Counted from the first letter of the stretch, positions 27,891-36,372 are shown. The stretch: 64,000 nucleotides of DNA from Proteiniphilum propionicum (GCF_022267555.1 NZ_CP073586.1:1612001-1676000), one strand, 5' to 3'. The notes: generated by a model from the sequence alone, not told the origin. Program-made: numbers and translations.

Positions 27891-29108
27891 ATGAGAAAAG
27901 TCTTTATATTTTCATTTTTACTGGTTATCGGTCTTATTCTGTCACAGCTTGTTCCCCATCTATTTGGCAATAACTTTCATACATTTAAAACAATAACTGA
28001 TGGGTTACTGTATATTTCACTAGCATTTATAATGATAAATGTTGGGCGGGAGTTTGAGATCAATAAAAAACAATGGCGTAGCTATGCGACTGATTATCTG
28101 GTTGCAATGGGTGCAGCTGCACTCCCCTGGATATTGGTTGCACTTTATTATCTGTTTGTTATAATTCCAACTTCTATGGATTTGTGGAAAGATAGTAGTG
28201 CATGGAAAGAGGTCTTCCTTTTAAGTAGGTATGCAGCGCCTACATCGGCAGGTATTCTTTTTACAATGCTTGCAGCGGCGAAGCTTTCGCATACCTGGGT
28301 TTATAAGAAAGTGCAGGTTCTGGCTATATTTGATGATCTGGATACAATTCTGTTGATGATACCGCTTCAGATTCTGATGATAGGTATGCGCTGGCAGATG
28401 TTTGTCATTCTTGTTGTTGCAATCTTGTTAATTTGGGTGGGATGGAAAAAAATGAACAGTTATAATCTCCGTCATGACTGGCAGGCCGTTTTGTTCTATT
28501 CATTTATTCTTTTCTCGGTTATCGAGGTGATTTATCTTGTATCGAAATATCTTTATGGAGATTCCGGAACTATACATATAGAGATTCTGCTTCCTGCATT
28601 CATCCTGGGAATGATTATGAAAGCAGACCATGGTTCGAAGACTCATGCAACAACCCAAACGGGAGAGAAGATTGCAGCTTTTATCTCCTATTTATTTATG
28701 CTTCTAGTTGGGTTAAGCATGCCTCTCTTTTTGGGCGTAAACTTAGCGCATACTGCTGGAAACTCGAATGCAATTATCTCTCAATTACCTATGTTCTCGT
28801 GGAATATGCTCATTTTACATGTTATTGTAGTGACCATGATATCCAATATCGGTAAGCTTTTTCCACTGTTTTTCTACAGAGACAGGTCAGTTGGAGAGAG
28901 ACTTGCCGTATCAATAGGGATGTTTACCCGTGGAGAGGTAGGTGCCGGTGTATTGTTTATTGCAATAGGGTATCATATAAGTGGAGTCTTATTGGTAGTC
29001 TCGGTACTTACAATGTGTCTGAATCTGCTTCTGACCGGATTTTTCATTGGTATTGCCAAGAAGCTAACCTTTTCCAGCTCTCCTGAACTGAAAGTAGTGA
29101 GCGGTTAG
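27891..29108 (+). CDS. Cation/proton antiporter (CPA-type, Na+/H+ exchanger-like)
   Basis: A 405-residue integral membrane protein with about 12 helices, starting MRKVFIFSFLLVIGLILSQL at the ATG 27891 (a TTG lies one codon earlier). Helix 3-4 carries LYISLAFIMINVGREFEINK, the middle has APTSAGILFTMLAAAKLSHT and FDDLDTILLMIP with two acidic residues of the ion path, and the last third has GMFTRGEVGAGVLFIA. This layout fits Bacteroidetes sodium:proton antiporters that handle pH and sodium stress. It is a single gene. Confidence 0.85.
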   Translation: MRKVFIFSFLLVIGLILSQLVPHLFGNNFHTFKTITDGLLYISLAFIMINVGREFEINKKQWRSYATDYLVAMGAAALPWILVALYYLFVIIPTSMDLWKDSSAWKEVFLLSRYAAPTSAGILFTMLAAAKLSHTWVYKKVQVLAIFDDLDTILLMIPLQILMIGMRWQMFVILVVAILLIWVGWKKMNSYNLRHDWQAVLFYSFILFSVIEVIYLVSKYLYGDSGTIHIEILLPAFILGMIMKADHGSKTHATTQTGEKIAAFISYLFMLLVGLSMPLFLGVNLAHTAGNSNAIISQLPMFSWNMLILHVIVVTMISNIGKLFPLFFYRDRSVGERLAVSIGMFTRGEVGAGVLFIAIGYHISGVLLVVSVLTMCLNLLLTGFFIGIAKKLTFSSSPELKVVSG

Positions 29109-29161
29109 TAACAACATTGAAAGATATTTTGGGTTATTCTTTTAAAATCTCTCTAAAATAC

Positions 29162-29192
29162 TTTGAAAAAAGGATAAACATCTTTACATTTG
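29162..29192 (+). promoter_or_regulatory. Consensus promoter TTTG-N19-TACATTTG before the tRNA-Gly array
   Basis: A textbook Bacteroidetes promoter (TTTG 29162-29165, TACATTTG 29185-29192), 40 bases before the first repeat. The transcript would begin near 29199 and cross all eight repeats to reach the tRNA-Gly. A run CGGGCTTTTTTT at 29221-29232, just before the first repeat, could attenuate it. Confidence 0.75.
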
Positions 29193-29232
29193 CACTCGCA
29201 AAAATGATATGATTCCGGAGCGGGCTTTTTTT

Positions 29233-30178
29233 GCGGAAGTAGCTCAGGATCGGTAGAGCACGACCTTGCCCCAAAGAATCAGGAAATGGAACCGGGCTTG
29301 GCAAGGATTCTGCAAATGAGAAAGTTGTTCTTTATTTAGTTGTAAATATCGCGGAAGTAGCTCAGGATCGGTAGAGCACGACCTTGCCCCAAAGAATCAG
29401 GAAATGGAACCGGGCTTGGCAAGGATTCTGCAAATGAGAAAGTTGTTCTTTATTTAGTTGTAAATATCGCGGAAGTAGCTCAGGATCGGTAGAGCACGAC
29501 CTTGCCCCAAAGAATCAGGAAATGGAACCGGGCTTGGCAAGGATTCTGCAAATGAGAAAGTTGTTCTTTATTTAGTTGTAAATATCGCGGAAGTAGCTCA
29601 GGATCGGTAGAGCACGACCTTGCCCCAAAGAATCAGGAAATGGAACCGGGCTTGGCAAGGATCCTGCAAATGAGAAAGTTGTTCTTTATTTAGTTGTAAA
29701 TATCGCGGAAGTAGCTCAGGATCGGTAGAGCACGACCTTGCCCCCAAAGAATCAGGAAATGGGAACCGGGCTTGGCAAGGATTCTGCAAATGAGAGAGTT
29801 GTTCTTTATTTAGTTGTAAATATCGCGGAAGTAGCTCAGGATCGGTAGAGCACGACCTTGCCCCAAAGAATCAGGAAATGGAACCGGGCTTGGCAAGGAT
29901 TCTGCAAATGAGAGAGTTGTTCTTTATTTAGTTGTAAATATCGCGGAAGTAGCTCAGGATCGGTAGAGCACGACCTTGCCCCAAAGAATCAGGAAATGGA
30001 ACCGGGCTTGGCAAGGATCCTGCAAATGAGAGAGTTGTTCTTTATTTAGTTGTAAATATCGCGGAAGTAGCTCAGGATCGGTAGAGCACGACCTTGCCCC
30101 AAAGAATCAGGAAATGGAACCGGGCTTGGCAAGGATCCTGCAAATGAGAAAGTTGTTCTTTATTTAGTTGTAAATATC
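29233..30178 (+). repeat. Eight 118-bp tandem repeats carrying a tRNA-Gly 5' half
   Basis: Units start at 29233, 29351, 29469, 29587, 29705, 29825, 29943 and 30061; the period is 118 bp except the fifth unit (120 bp, one extra C and one extra G). The first 38 bases copy the tRNA-Gly 5' half from acceptor strand to anticodon, but the D-loop has GATC in place of TT. The remaining 80 bases are not tRNA sequence. Units differ only at ATTCTG/ATCCTG and GAGAAAG/GAGAGAG, in different combinations. There is no CTTCCGC partner for the acceptor strand, so the units cannot fold into a mature tRNA. No coding frame is credible. Confidence 0.97.
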
Positions 30179-30253
<75 letters not shown>

Positions 30254-30287
30254 ATCTCTCGAAGACACAAGAGAGAAAAATGAGGAT

Positions 30288-30328
30288 AATAGCTTTCCAG
30301 TCAACAGATTGGGAAGCTATTTTTTTTG
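30288..30328 (+). terminator. Intrinsic terminator after tRNA-Gly
   Basis: AATAGCTTTCC, a 12-base loop, GGGAAGCTATT, then eight Ts. It ends the array-tRNA transcript. Confidence 0.88.
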
Positions 30329-30377
30329 ATACTTATTCCATTTAACAGACTAAGAAAAGCCATTAACAGACAACAAG

Positions 30378-30427
30378 TCGGTACTAAATCGGTACCGATT
30401 TGAATTTACCCTAAACTGGTACCGATT
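30378..30427. promoter_or_regulatory. Palindromic CGGTAC(C) sites upstream of the integrase
   Basis: A perfect 16-bp palindrome AAATCGGTACCGATTT (30386-30401), flanked by TCGGTAC at 30378 and a half-matching GGTACCGATT at 30418-30427. The three sites lie between the tRNA and the recombinase gene. They may be integrase or excisionase arm sites, or an operator. Confidence 0.6.
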
Positions 30428-30519
30428 CGTTTACTTAAGTCATTGATTTGTCGAATTATGTCCGTCAATCTGTCCTCCTTTCGAGACAAGTTGAGATTAT
30501 TTTTGTGATTTTAAAATTA

Positions 30520-31755
30520 ATGAGTATGAGACGAAGCACTTTTAGAATTCTCTTTTATATCAAAAGAGGCAATCCAAAGAAAAACGGTAATGTCGTAATT
30601 ATGGGACGCATCACCATAGATGGCGAACGCTCCCAATTTAGCACGAAACTAGAAGTTAATCCTATCGTTTGGGATAATAAGTCGGGTAGGGTAAAAGGTA
30701 ATAGTGTAAAAGCTGCAAATATTAACCATGCACTGGATAACTACCGGGGCAAAGCAACGATGCATTATAACAAATTAATGGACGTAAATGGATACGTCAG
30801 TCCGGAAAAAATCAAAAATGCCCTGTTCGGTTTTGAAGAGAAGAGTAAAACGATTATGTATTATTTCGGCAAGTTCAATGAACAATACAAATCGAAAGTC
30901 GGAACAGTAGTTACAAGGACAACTTATTTGAGATACGAATTGGCTCAAAAACGCCTGGGTGAATTTATGGAAGAAACCCGTAAGGTAAAAGATATGCCTT
31001 ACCGTGAAATCTCTACTGTTTTCCTTCAGGAGTTTTATTTATTCTTACGAAATAAATATAAATCCGGGAATAATAACGCAATGAAGACCATGCAACATGT
31101 CAGGGCGGTATTCTGTTACATAAAAAATACTGGTGAATATTTCTCCGACCCGTTTGCCAACTTTAAAATCAGCTTTGAAAAAATAGAGCGTTCATACCTG
31201 ACCAAAGAAGAACTGGAAATATTGTATAATAGGAAATTCGGGGCGGAACGGTTGGAAAAAGTCAGGGATGTTTTCCTCTTTTGTTGCTACAGCGGTTTAT
31301 CGTATTCCGACCTGTATAATTTGACCAAAGAACAAATCAGGACAGGTATTGACGGTAATTTATGGATTATGGATACAAGGAATAAAACCGGAGTACCTTA
31401 TAAAGTACCCTTACTGGATATACCTGTAGCCATACTAAAAAAGTACGAATATTTACAGGATGAAGGAAAGTTGCTCCCCGTAATTAGTAATCAAAAGATG
31501 AATGAGTATTTACTGGAAATAGCCAATCTTTGCGGCATTAATAAAAAGATTACCTGTCATGTCGCCCGGCATTCTTTTGCCACCCTCTGCCTGACAGAGG
31601 GAATGTCGATTGAAACCGTATCGAAGTTATTAGGTCATACCAAAATAAAAACAACTCAGATATATGCCCGTATAATTGATAAGAAACTAAGCGAAGATAT
31701 GGATAAGTTAGCCCAAAGGCTAAAACAGTCCGACCATCTGACTATTGCAATTTAA
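30520..31755 (+). CDS. Tyrosine recombinase/integrase of the ICE
   Basis: A 411-residue protein (start ATG 30520, MSMRRSTFRILFYIKRGNPK; a TATTTTTG -7 box lies 15 bases upstream). It has an arm-binding domain, a SAM-like core-binding domain and a C-terminal catalytic domain with HVARHSFATLCL (His-x-x-Arg), LLGHTKIKTTQIYARI (His and nucleophile Tyr). The place of the first catalytic Arg reads YSGLSYSDLYNL, with Ser instead of Arg, as is known for the CTnDOT integrase IntDOT. It catalyses integration and excision, presumably at the adjacent tRNA-Gly. Confidence 0.93.
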   Translation: MSMRRSTFRILFYIKRGNPKKNGNVVIMGRITIDGERSQFSTKLEVNPIVWDNKSGRVKGNSVKAANINHALDNYRGKATMHYNKLMDVNGYVSPEKIKNALFGFEEKSKTIMYYFGKFNEQYKSKVGTVVTRTTYLRYELAQKRLGEFMEETRKVKDMPYREISTVFLQEFYLFLRNKYKSGNNNAMKTMQHVRAVFCYIKNTGEYFSDPFANFKISFEKIERSYLTKEELEILYNRKFGAERLEKVRDVFLFCCYSGLSYSDLYNLTKEQIRTGIDGNLWIMDTRNKTGVPYKVPLLDIPVAILKKYEYLQDEGKLLPVISNQKMNEYLLEIANLCGINKKITCHVARHSFATLCLTEGMSIETVSKLLGHTKIKTTQIYARIIDKKLSEDMDKLAQRLKQSDHLTIAI

Positions 31756-31795
31756 GAGATGAAGTTAGTAGAGAATCAATCTAAAATTAAAAACT

Positions 31796-32338
31796 ATGGA
31801 TTTAGATACAATTAAAGACAAGATTATTTTTATCCAGGGACAGCAGGTCATCTTGGATACAGATGTTGCGGAGTTGTATGGCATAGAGACAAGGCGGGTC
31901 AACGAAGCTGTAAAGAATAACCCGGATAAATTTCCTGAAGGATACATTGTTCATCTGACAAATAGTGAATTTGAAGATTTGCGGTCGAAATTTTCGACCG
32001 CAAAATTCAGTAAAGTCCGTGTAGCCCCCAAAGGGTTCTCCGAGAGAGGGCTTTATATGATTGCGACAATCCTCAAATCACCTAAAGCTACTGAAACAAC
32101 TATCGCCATCATTGAGACTTTTGCAAAAGTCCGGGAACTCTCAAGAAATATCGCAGGTTTACAGCGGCAGGAAGATAAGGGTATCCGCCAATCAATGTTG
32201 CAGAAAAGCGGGGAGATCATTGCAGATATTATCTCCAATGATTTTGAAACGACAGGTACGGAAACAACCGTAGAACTAAACTTTGCGCTACTCTCTGTAA
32301 AGCATACTGTAAAGAGAAAGCCTAAGCCTAAGAAATGA
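31796..32338 (+). CDS. ORF6N-domain protein (KilA-N-like DNA-binding)
   Basis: A 180-residue protein starting with the ORF6N motif (IKDKIIFIQGQQVILDTDVA, ELYGIETRRVNEAVKNNPDKFPEG), the DNA-binding module common in phages and mobile elements, then the SERGLYMIATILKSPKA segment and a C-terminal coiled, basic part ending KRKPKPKK. Family members are linked to phage regulation and antirepression. It lies 40 bases after the integrase, in the usual position for such genes in Bacteroides ICEs. Confidence 0.88.
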   Translation: MDLDTIKDKIIFIQGQQVILDTDVAELYGIETRRVNEAVKNNPDKFPEGYIVHLTNSEFEDLRSKFSTAKFSKVRVAPKGFSERGLYMIATILKSPKATETTIAIIETFAKVRELSRNIAGLQRQEDKGIRQSMLQKSGEIIADIISNDFETTGTETTVELNFALLSVKHTVKRKPKPKK

Positions 32339-32368
32339 AAGATCATTCAATTAATAATAAAAAATGTC

Positions 32369-32761
32369 ATGAATAGAAGCATAATAAAAATAAAAGAAAA
32401 TCCTGATGCAGGGACTTCCATCGAAATAGTGCCTGCAGGTGGAGCAGTTTGGATGACAAAGTCTGAAATAGCACGTCTACTTGTAGTCTATCAAAATACT
32501 ATAAGTAACAATATACGGACAATCTTTAAAGCTGGGATTCTAAAGGAAAAAGATGTTGTTCGAGAGCATAAATACAAAATGCAAGGTATAGAACGAATTA
32601 CAGTTTATTATAGTCTTGAAGTCATTATTGCATTATGCTATCGGATACAGTCTCGGGATGCAAAAATTTTTCGTGAGCACATGCTCACGAGGTTCTGTAA
32701 TGATATGGGAAACAGAATCGAATATGATATTCGAAATAAACTCATTTTTTCGTTAAATTGA
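32369..32761 (+). CDS. RhuM-like/DNA-binding protein (short)
   Basis: A 130-residue protein. The N-terminal part WMTKSEIARLLVVYQNTISN and the segment ERITVYYSLEVIIALCYRIQ resemble the N-terminal domain of the RhuM 'virulence protein' family, whose members are usually over 300 residues. It therefore looks like a short form or one truncated by DNA loss, ending in FSLN. A large hairpin follows at 32788. It probably belongs to the same regulatory cassette as the ORF6N gene. Confidence 0.65.
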   Translation: MNRSIIKIKENPDAGTSIEIVPAGGAVWMTKSEIARLLVVYQNTISNNIRTIFKAGILKEKDVVREHKYKMQGIERITVYYSLEVIIALCYRIQSRDAKIFREHMLTRFCNDMGNRIEYDIRNKLIFSLN

Positions 32762-32787
32762 AGTATTGTCATAATGATGATTTATAT

Positions 32788-32840
32788 GTAAGTTTCTGGA
32801 TTAAGGGTCTGGACTTTCAACCCTTAATCCATAAACTTAC
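32788..32840. terminator. Long near-perfect hairpin (terminator or element end)
   Basis: GTAAGTTT(C)TGGATTAAGGGT pairs with ACCCTTAATCCA(T)AAACTTAC around an 11-base loop, about 20 pairs with one mismatch. The inner TTAAGGGT..ACCC is echoed near the right end of the IS481-type element (34463), so it may be a relic of a related element rather than a simple terminator. Confidence 0.7.
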
Positions 32841-32885
32841 AACTTACACAGTTAGTGGGATGCTCCCGAAAATTGAGTTATCCAA

Positions 32886-33221
32886 TCAATAATTGTATTG
32901 CTTGTCATAGAATTTTATTATCTCTATATTTTGAGGGTCTACATTTACACTCTGATAGCCATCCTGGTCATCTTGGTGAGCTTCGGGATTTACCAGTCGG
33001 TGATATGTTGAAACAGCAATATTACCCCACGGATTTTCGCAAAAAGTATTCAAATCTTTTGGATTCAACTTGCATTTTAGAATCAATGGGATCCCTATAT
33101 TTTTTATTTTTTGACTGATGCAATCTATTGATTCTATAGGCATATAGACTTGTTCCCCTCCATAATTCTGCAATAATCTTTGTGCTCCACCATTATATAA
33201 TGTGTAATAGTTCAGACTTGA
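32886..33221 (-). pseudogene. C-terminal fragment of an unknown (ART-like?) gene cut by an IS
   Basis: The reading frame LNYYTLYNGGAQRLLQNYGG, then EQVYMPIES and IPLILKCKLNPKDL, runs to a stop at 32886. Its only ATG (33236) lies inside the IS481-type element (GTCAGATC), so the true start was lost. The segment xYxLYNGGAQ..YGGExxYMP looks like the continuation of the gene on the far side of the IS (34532), whose end reads FTTYALYE. The two ends overlap in the alignment by some eight residues, so they may come from two related genes. The function is unknown; see the upstream half. Confidence 0.7.
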
Positions 33222-34525
33222 TCTGACAGTGGGCATTTTTTAATTTATGGATTTGAGTTTTTTGAGACATAGCTGACCGGAATTGGAATGTGGTAAGAGG
33301 GGGTATTTTCACCCCCTTGGCCATTCCAGCCAGTCGGATTATTTCTGACAAGTTGCTCTCCAGCAGCGCCTGTTTCCTCTTCATCCGACGGAGTCAAAGA
33401 TACAAAATTTTGATTCAGAGTATCCAATAATTTCTCTTTTGTCAGATGAAGGCTATCTTTCCAGGTCTGAATCGGCGTCTTACCGTAACAATATTTGCCC
33501 GAATGAGGTCTCTCGTTGTTGTAGTACATCAACCAAATATCCACATCATTTTGCAATTCCTCAATCGTTCTGTATATCTTCTTTCGGAATGCAGTCGCAT
33601 AAAACTCTTCCTGCATTGTCCGGTGAAAACGTTCACAGATACCGTTTGTTTGGGGACTTCTTGCCTTGGTCTTCGTGTGATCGATATCTTCAATCGCCAG
33701 GTAGAGTTGGTATTCGTGATGTTCTCTTGCCCCGCAATATTCGGTTCCCCTGTCAGTAAGCACTCGCATCAGTGGAATCCCGTACCGGTCGTAAAGAGGG
33801 AGTACCCGGTCATTCAGCATATCAGCAGCAACAAGAGCTACTTTGCGATCATAAAGTTTAACTGTGGCGACCTTCGTGTATGTATCAATAAATGTCTGCT
33901 GATAAATACGTCCCACGCCCTTGATGTTCCCCACGTAATACGTATCCTGGGCTCCAAGATAACCGGGATGATAAGTTTCAATTTCACCCCTGGCAACCTT
34001 TTCCTCTTTGGCCTTTTCCAAAGCCACAACCTGAGCTTCGGTGAGTACGATTCCTTCCTGGGCAACCTTTGCTTCCAGCGCTTTCAAACGCTTGCGGAAT
34101 GTTTCAAGATCATTTCTCAACCATATGCTTCTAACTCCAGATGGTGATACAAAAACACCCTCCTTTTTCAGCTCATTGCAAACACGGACCTGACCAAAAG
34201 CAGGATTTTCTGTTGCAAATGATACTACCCGATCTTCAATCTCCTGTTCAATACGATTCTTGATGATGGGCTTTCGTCTGCTGATCTCCTTGAGAGCTAA
34301 TTCACCACCAGTTTCCACCAGTTCCCTGTATCGGTAGAAGGTATCCCGGCTATATCCTAAATACTTGCATGCCTGAGAGACATTACCTAATTCTTCTGCT
34401 AATTTAAGCAGTCCTAACTTGTTTTTGATTAACTTCGTTTCTGAATTCATTTCTGACAGTTTTAAGGGTTGAACTTTCTTTGTTTATGCAATTACAAATT
34501 TAAGTTTTTGCCCTTAACTGTCAGA
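33222..34525 (-). mobile_element. IS481-family insertion sequence
   Basis: Ends TCTGACAGT (33222-33230) and ACTGTCAGA (34517-34525) form the terminal inverted repeats around a single transposase gene. An inner copy CTGACAGTTTTAAGGG at 34454-34469 pairs with CCCTTAACTGTCAG at the right end, so the right end can fold into a hairpin. No target duplication is visible (…CTTGA against TTAAA…), which suggests that a flank was deleted after insertion. Confidence 0.85.
33245..34450 (-). CDS. IS481-family transposase
   Basis: A 401-residue DDE transposase. An N-terminal helix-turn-helix (NVSQACKYLGYSRDTFYRYR) is followed by the integrase core with FIDTYTK (first Asp), VLTDRGTEYCG (second Asp) and QTNGICERFHRTMQEEF (Glu), then the YYNNERPHSGKYCYGKTP tail typical of the family. 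It looks intact. The region 34451-34516 upstream of its ATG holds the IS promoter and the hairpin of the right end. Confidence 0.93.
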   Translation of the reverse strand: MNSETKLIKNKLGLLKLAEELGNVSQACKYLGYSRDTFYRYRELVETGGELALKEISRRKPIIKNRIEQEIEDRVVSFATENPAFGQVRVCNELKKEGVFVSPSGVRSIWLRNDLETFRKRLKALEAKVAQEGIVLTEAQVVALEKAKEEKVARGEIETYHPGYLGAQDTYYVGNIKGVGRIYQQTFIDTYTKVATVKLYDRKVALVAADMLNDRVLPLYDRYGIPLMRVLTDRGTEYCGAREHHEYQLYLAIEDIDHTKTKARSPQTNGICERFHRTMQEEFYATAFRKKIYRTIEELQNDVDIWLMYYNNERPHSGKYCYGKTPIQTWKDSLHLTKEKLLDTLNQNFVSLTPSDEEETGAAGEQLVRNNPTGWNGQGGENTPSYHIPIPVSYVSKNSNP

Positions 34526-34531
34526 TTAAAT

Positions 34532-34945
34532 CTAAACTAATTCATATAATGCATACGTAGTAAAATTAAAGAACAAAATATTATCTCTACCTTGTTGAGA
34601 ATGCATACTAAAATAACTATCCCATGTATTTGTTATTTTAATTTTTTCCTCGTCTGTGAATAGATACCCCCAGTTTGACATAAAAGTACGGCGTATCTCC
34701 TTTCCTGTTCTACAAATTAAGCCTTTCTTGGATATTTCCTCTGGAATAACTCTTGTGTAATGAAATCCTATAATTGTATTACTCTCACAAAATTCGTTGA
34801 TTTTTACAATGATATCATTAATAGAGTCTACATCCAGAAGGTTTTCAAGAAATTCATTCTGATAAAAAAGATAATCCTGTTTTTCTAATTCTTGCAAAAA
34901 CTTTATTGGAATACCATTTAAATTACTAAGGTTGATAACACACAT
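34532..34945 (-). CDS. N-terminal half or short form of an unknown (ART-like?) gene
   Basis: A 137-residue protein starting MCVINLSNLNGIPIKFLQEL. A central motif IGFHYTRVIPEEISKKGL recalls the H-Y/T-x-x-x-I-x-x-x-GL motif at the start of ADP-ribosyltransferase-like toxins (DarT, ART folds); this is inference by eye. It ends FTTYALYELV seven bases from the IS481-type element, and the fragment at 32886 resembles its natural continuation. It lies 13 bases downstream of the 460-residue gene, so the two were one operon. It is likely inactive if the missing half is needed. Confidence 0.6.
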   Translation of the reverse strand: MCVINLSNLNGIPIKFLQELEKQDYLFYQNEFLENLLDVDSINDIIVKINEFCESNTIIGFHYTRVIPEEISKKGLICRTGKEIRRTFMSNWGYLFTDEEKIKITNTWDSYFSMHSQQGRDNILFFNFTTYALYELV

Positions 34946-34958
34946 AAGTCTATTATTT

Positions 34959-36341
34959 TCAAACAGTTTTATTTCTTTGCGATTTCTCTATTGTTTTTAG
35001 GTTTTGAGTATACGAAGCATATGGAAATATTAAAGGCATCTCACTTTCTACTAAATGATTGTCTACATTAAAGAAGCATTGGGCGACTGTTCCATCAAAT
35101 AAATCAGGATCTAAAGGGTGTATTGCATTTGGGTTATGATAAATAATTACTCCTTCACTCCATGTTTCATTTGAATTTTCATCAACAAAATAACTTACAA
35201 AGTTTGGTTTATCTGCATTTTTTTCATGGTTATATATTATCATGTGGCGAATTAATATACTACTCATAGATCCCATACCTGCTTGCCTTCCCATTCTATT
35301 GAATTTAGATAATGTTGCTGTCGAAGAAAAGAGTACAGCACTTATATTTTTATTTTTTTCATCTAAAAAAAATCCAGCAGGTATTTTTGTTCCATTTTTT
35401 TTCTTAAAATAATTTATCCTTTTAGGATTGATAACCAACTCTCCATCTTCTGTATGTTTATAATCATCATATCTGTATCCATACAAGTACTCAAGGAGCG
35501 AATTATAAGTCCATGTCATAGACATAGTATCATGGAAATCAGCGACGGCGATTATGAAAGGTTTTCCCCGTACATTTTCTTTCTCCCAATACTTCTTTTT
35601 AGCTTTATCAAATAAAACACTTCCAAACATTAAAGGAACATTGTCTTCTAAATCAGATGTAATTTCTTCAAATGCTTTAGGTTGATAATTTGTTATATTT
35701 TTCATGTTTTCAATTTTTCTGCTTATTGTGACGGCTTCAACCGCAATTTCATCTCCAAATTTATTTATAATAAAGTCAGGGACTTCAAATTCTCTTTTAA
35801 ATGAAAATAATTGTTCTCTGAAAAAACAAAAAAGATATAATTCAAAAATGCGTGAATCAAAACCATTTAAAGATTGAAATTGTTCTATGAAATTTCCGTC
35901 AATATCTTTATAATGATATGAAATTTCCTTGACTGTCTCTTTTGCGCTCGAAAAAAAATCAGACTCTTTTAGAAGTTTATAATGGGGATGTATATGTTCG
36001 TCGTCATTTTTCAATTCCTCAAATAAATCGAAATATTCACTCTGGTTGTCATGTATAATAATATCATTTTCGTTAAAGGAAGTACTAATCCATTCTCTGG
36101 CATCCTCTATGGAAAGGAAATCAACAGCTACATTTACAGCCCGATATTGCATTGATTTATCTCTGGATAAGATTCCTGCGGAAAAATTATTGTCAATCAA
36201 ATCCAAACAGATAAAACCTATTAAGCTACCTCCATCGGTATAAAATTCTAATTCTTTTATGTATAATCTTACAAATGGTTCTCTTGTAAATAGAGCTATT
36301 AGATCAAAATACTTTTGGGATAAAGGAACTAATTCTTTCAT
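34959..36341 (-). CDS. Unknown 460-residue protein with a PD-(D/E)XK-like segment
   Basis: No family recognised. Visible features: an N-terminal MKELVPLSQKYFDLIALFTR, a central EFEVPDFIINKFGDEIAVEA segment that fits the D-x(8-12)-E-x-x pattern of restriction-like nucleases (the usual Lys is not clear), FIIAVADFHD, AVLFSSTATLSKFNRMGRQA, and a C-terminal VDENSNETWSEGVIIYHNPN. Its own promoter (-7 TATCTTTG) lies at 36365-36372 on the minus strand. The location, directly inside an ICE next to the integrase and paired with a possible ART-like protein, is where defence cargo is often found. An alternative is an ICE-specific regulator. Confidence 0.65.
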   Translation of the reverse strand: MKELVPLSQKYFDLIALFTREPFVRLYIKELEFYTDGGSLIGFICLDLIDNNFSAGILSRDKSMQYRAVNVAVDFLSIEDAREWISTSFNENDIIIHDNQSEYFDLFEELKNDDEHIHPHYKLLKESDFFSSAKETVKEISYHYKDIDGNFIEQFQSLNGFDSRIFELYLFCFFREQLFSFKREFEVPDFIINKFGDEIAVEAVTISRKIENMKNITNYQPKAFEEITSDLEDNVPLMFGSVLFDKAKKKYWEKENVRGKPFIIAVADFHDTMSMTWTYNSLLEYLYGYRYDDYKHTEDGELVINPKRINYFKKKNGTKIPAGFFLDEKNKNISAVLFSSTATLSKFNRMGRQAGMGSMSSILIRHMIIYNHEKNADKPNFVSYFVDENSNETWSEGVIIYHNPNAIHPLDPDLFDGTVAQCFFNVDNHLVESEMPLIFPYASYTQNLKTIEKSQRNKTV

Positions 36342-36364
36342 TTTCTTATTTAAAAATTGCTATA

Positions 36365-36372
36365 CAAAGATA
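36365..36372 (-). promoter_or_regulatory. -7 box TATCTTTG for the defence-like pair
   Basis: CAAAGATA on the plus strand, 24 bases before the ATG at 36341; it places transcription of the 460-residue gene and its partner under one promoter. Confidence 0.65.
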
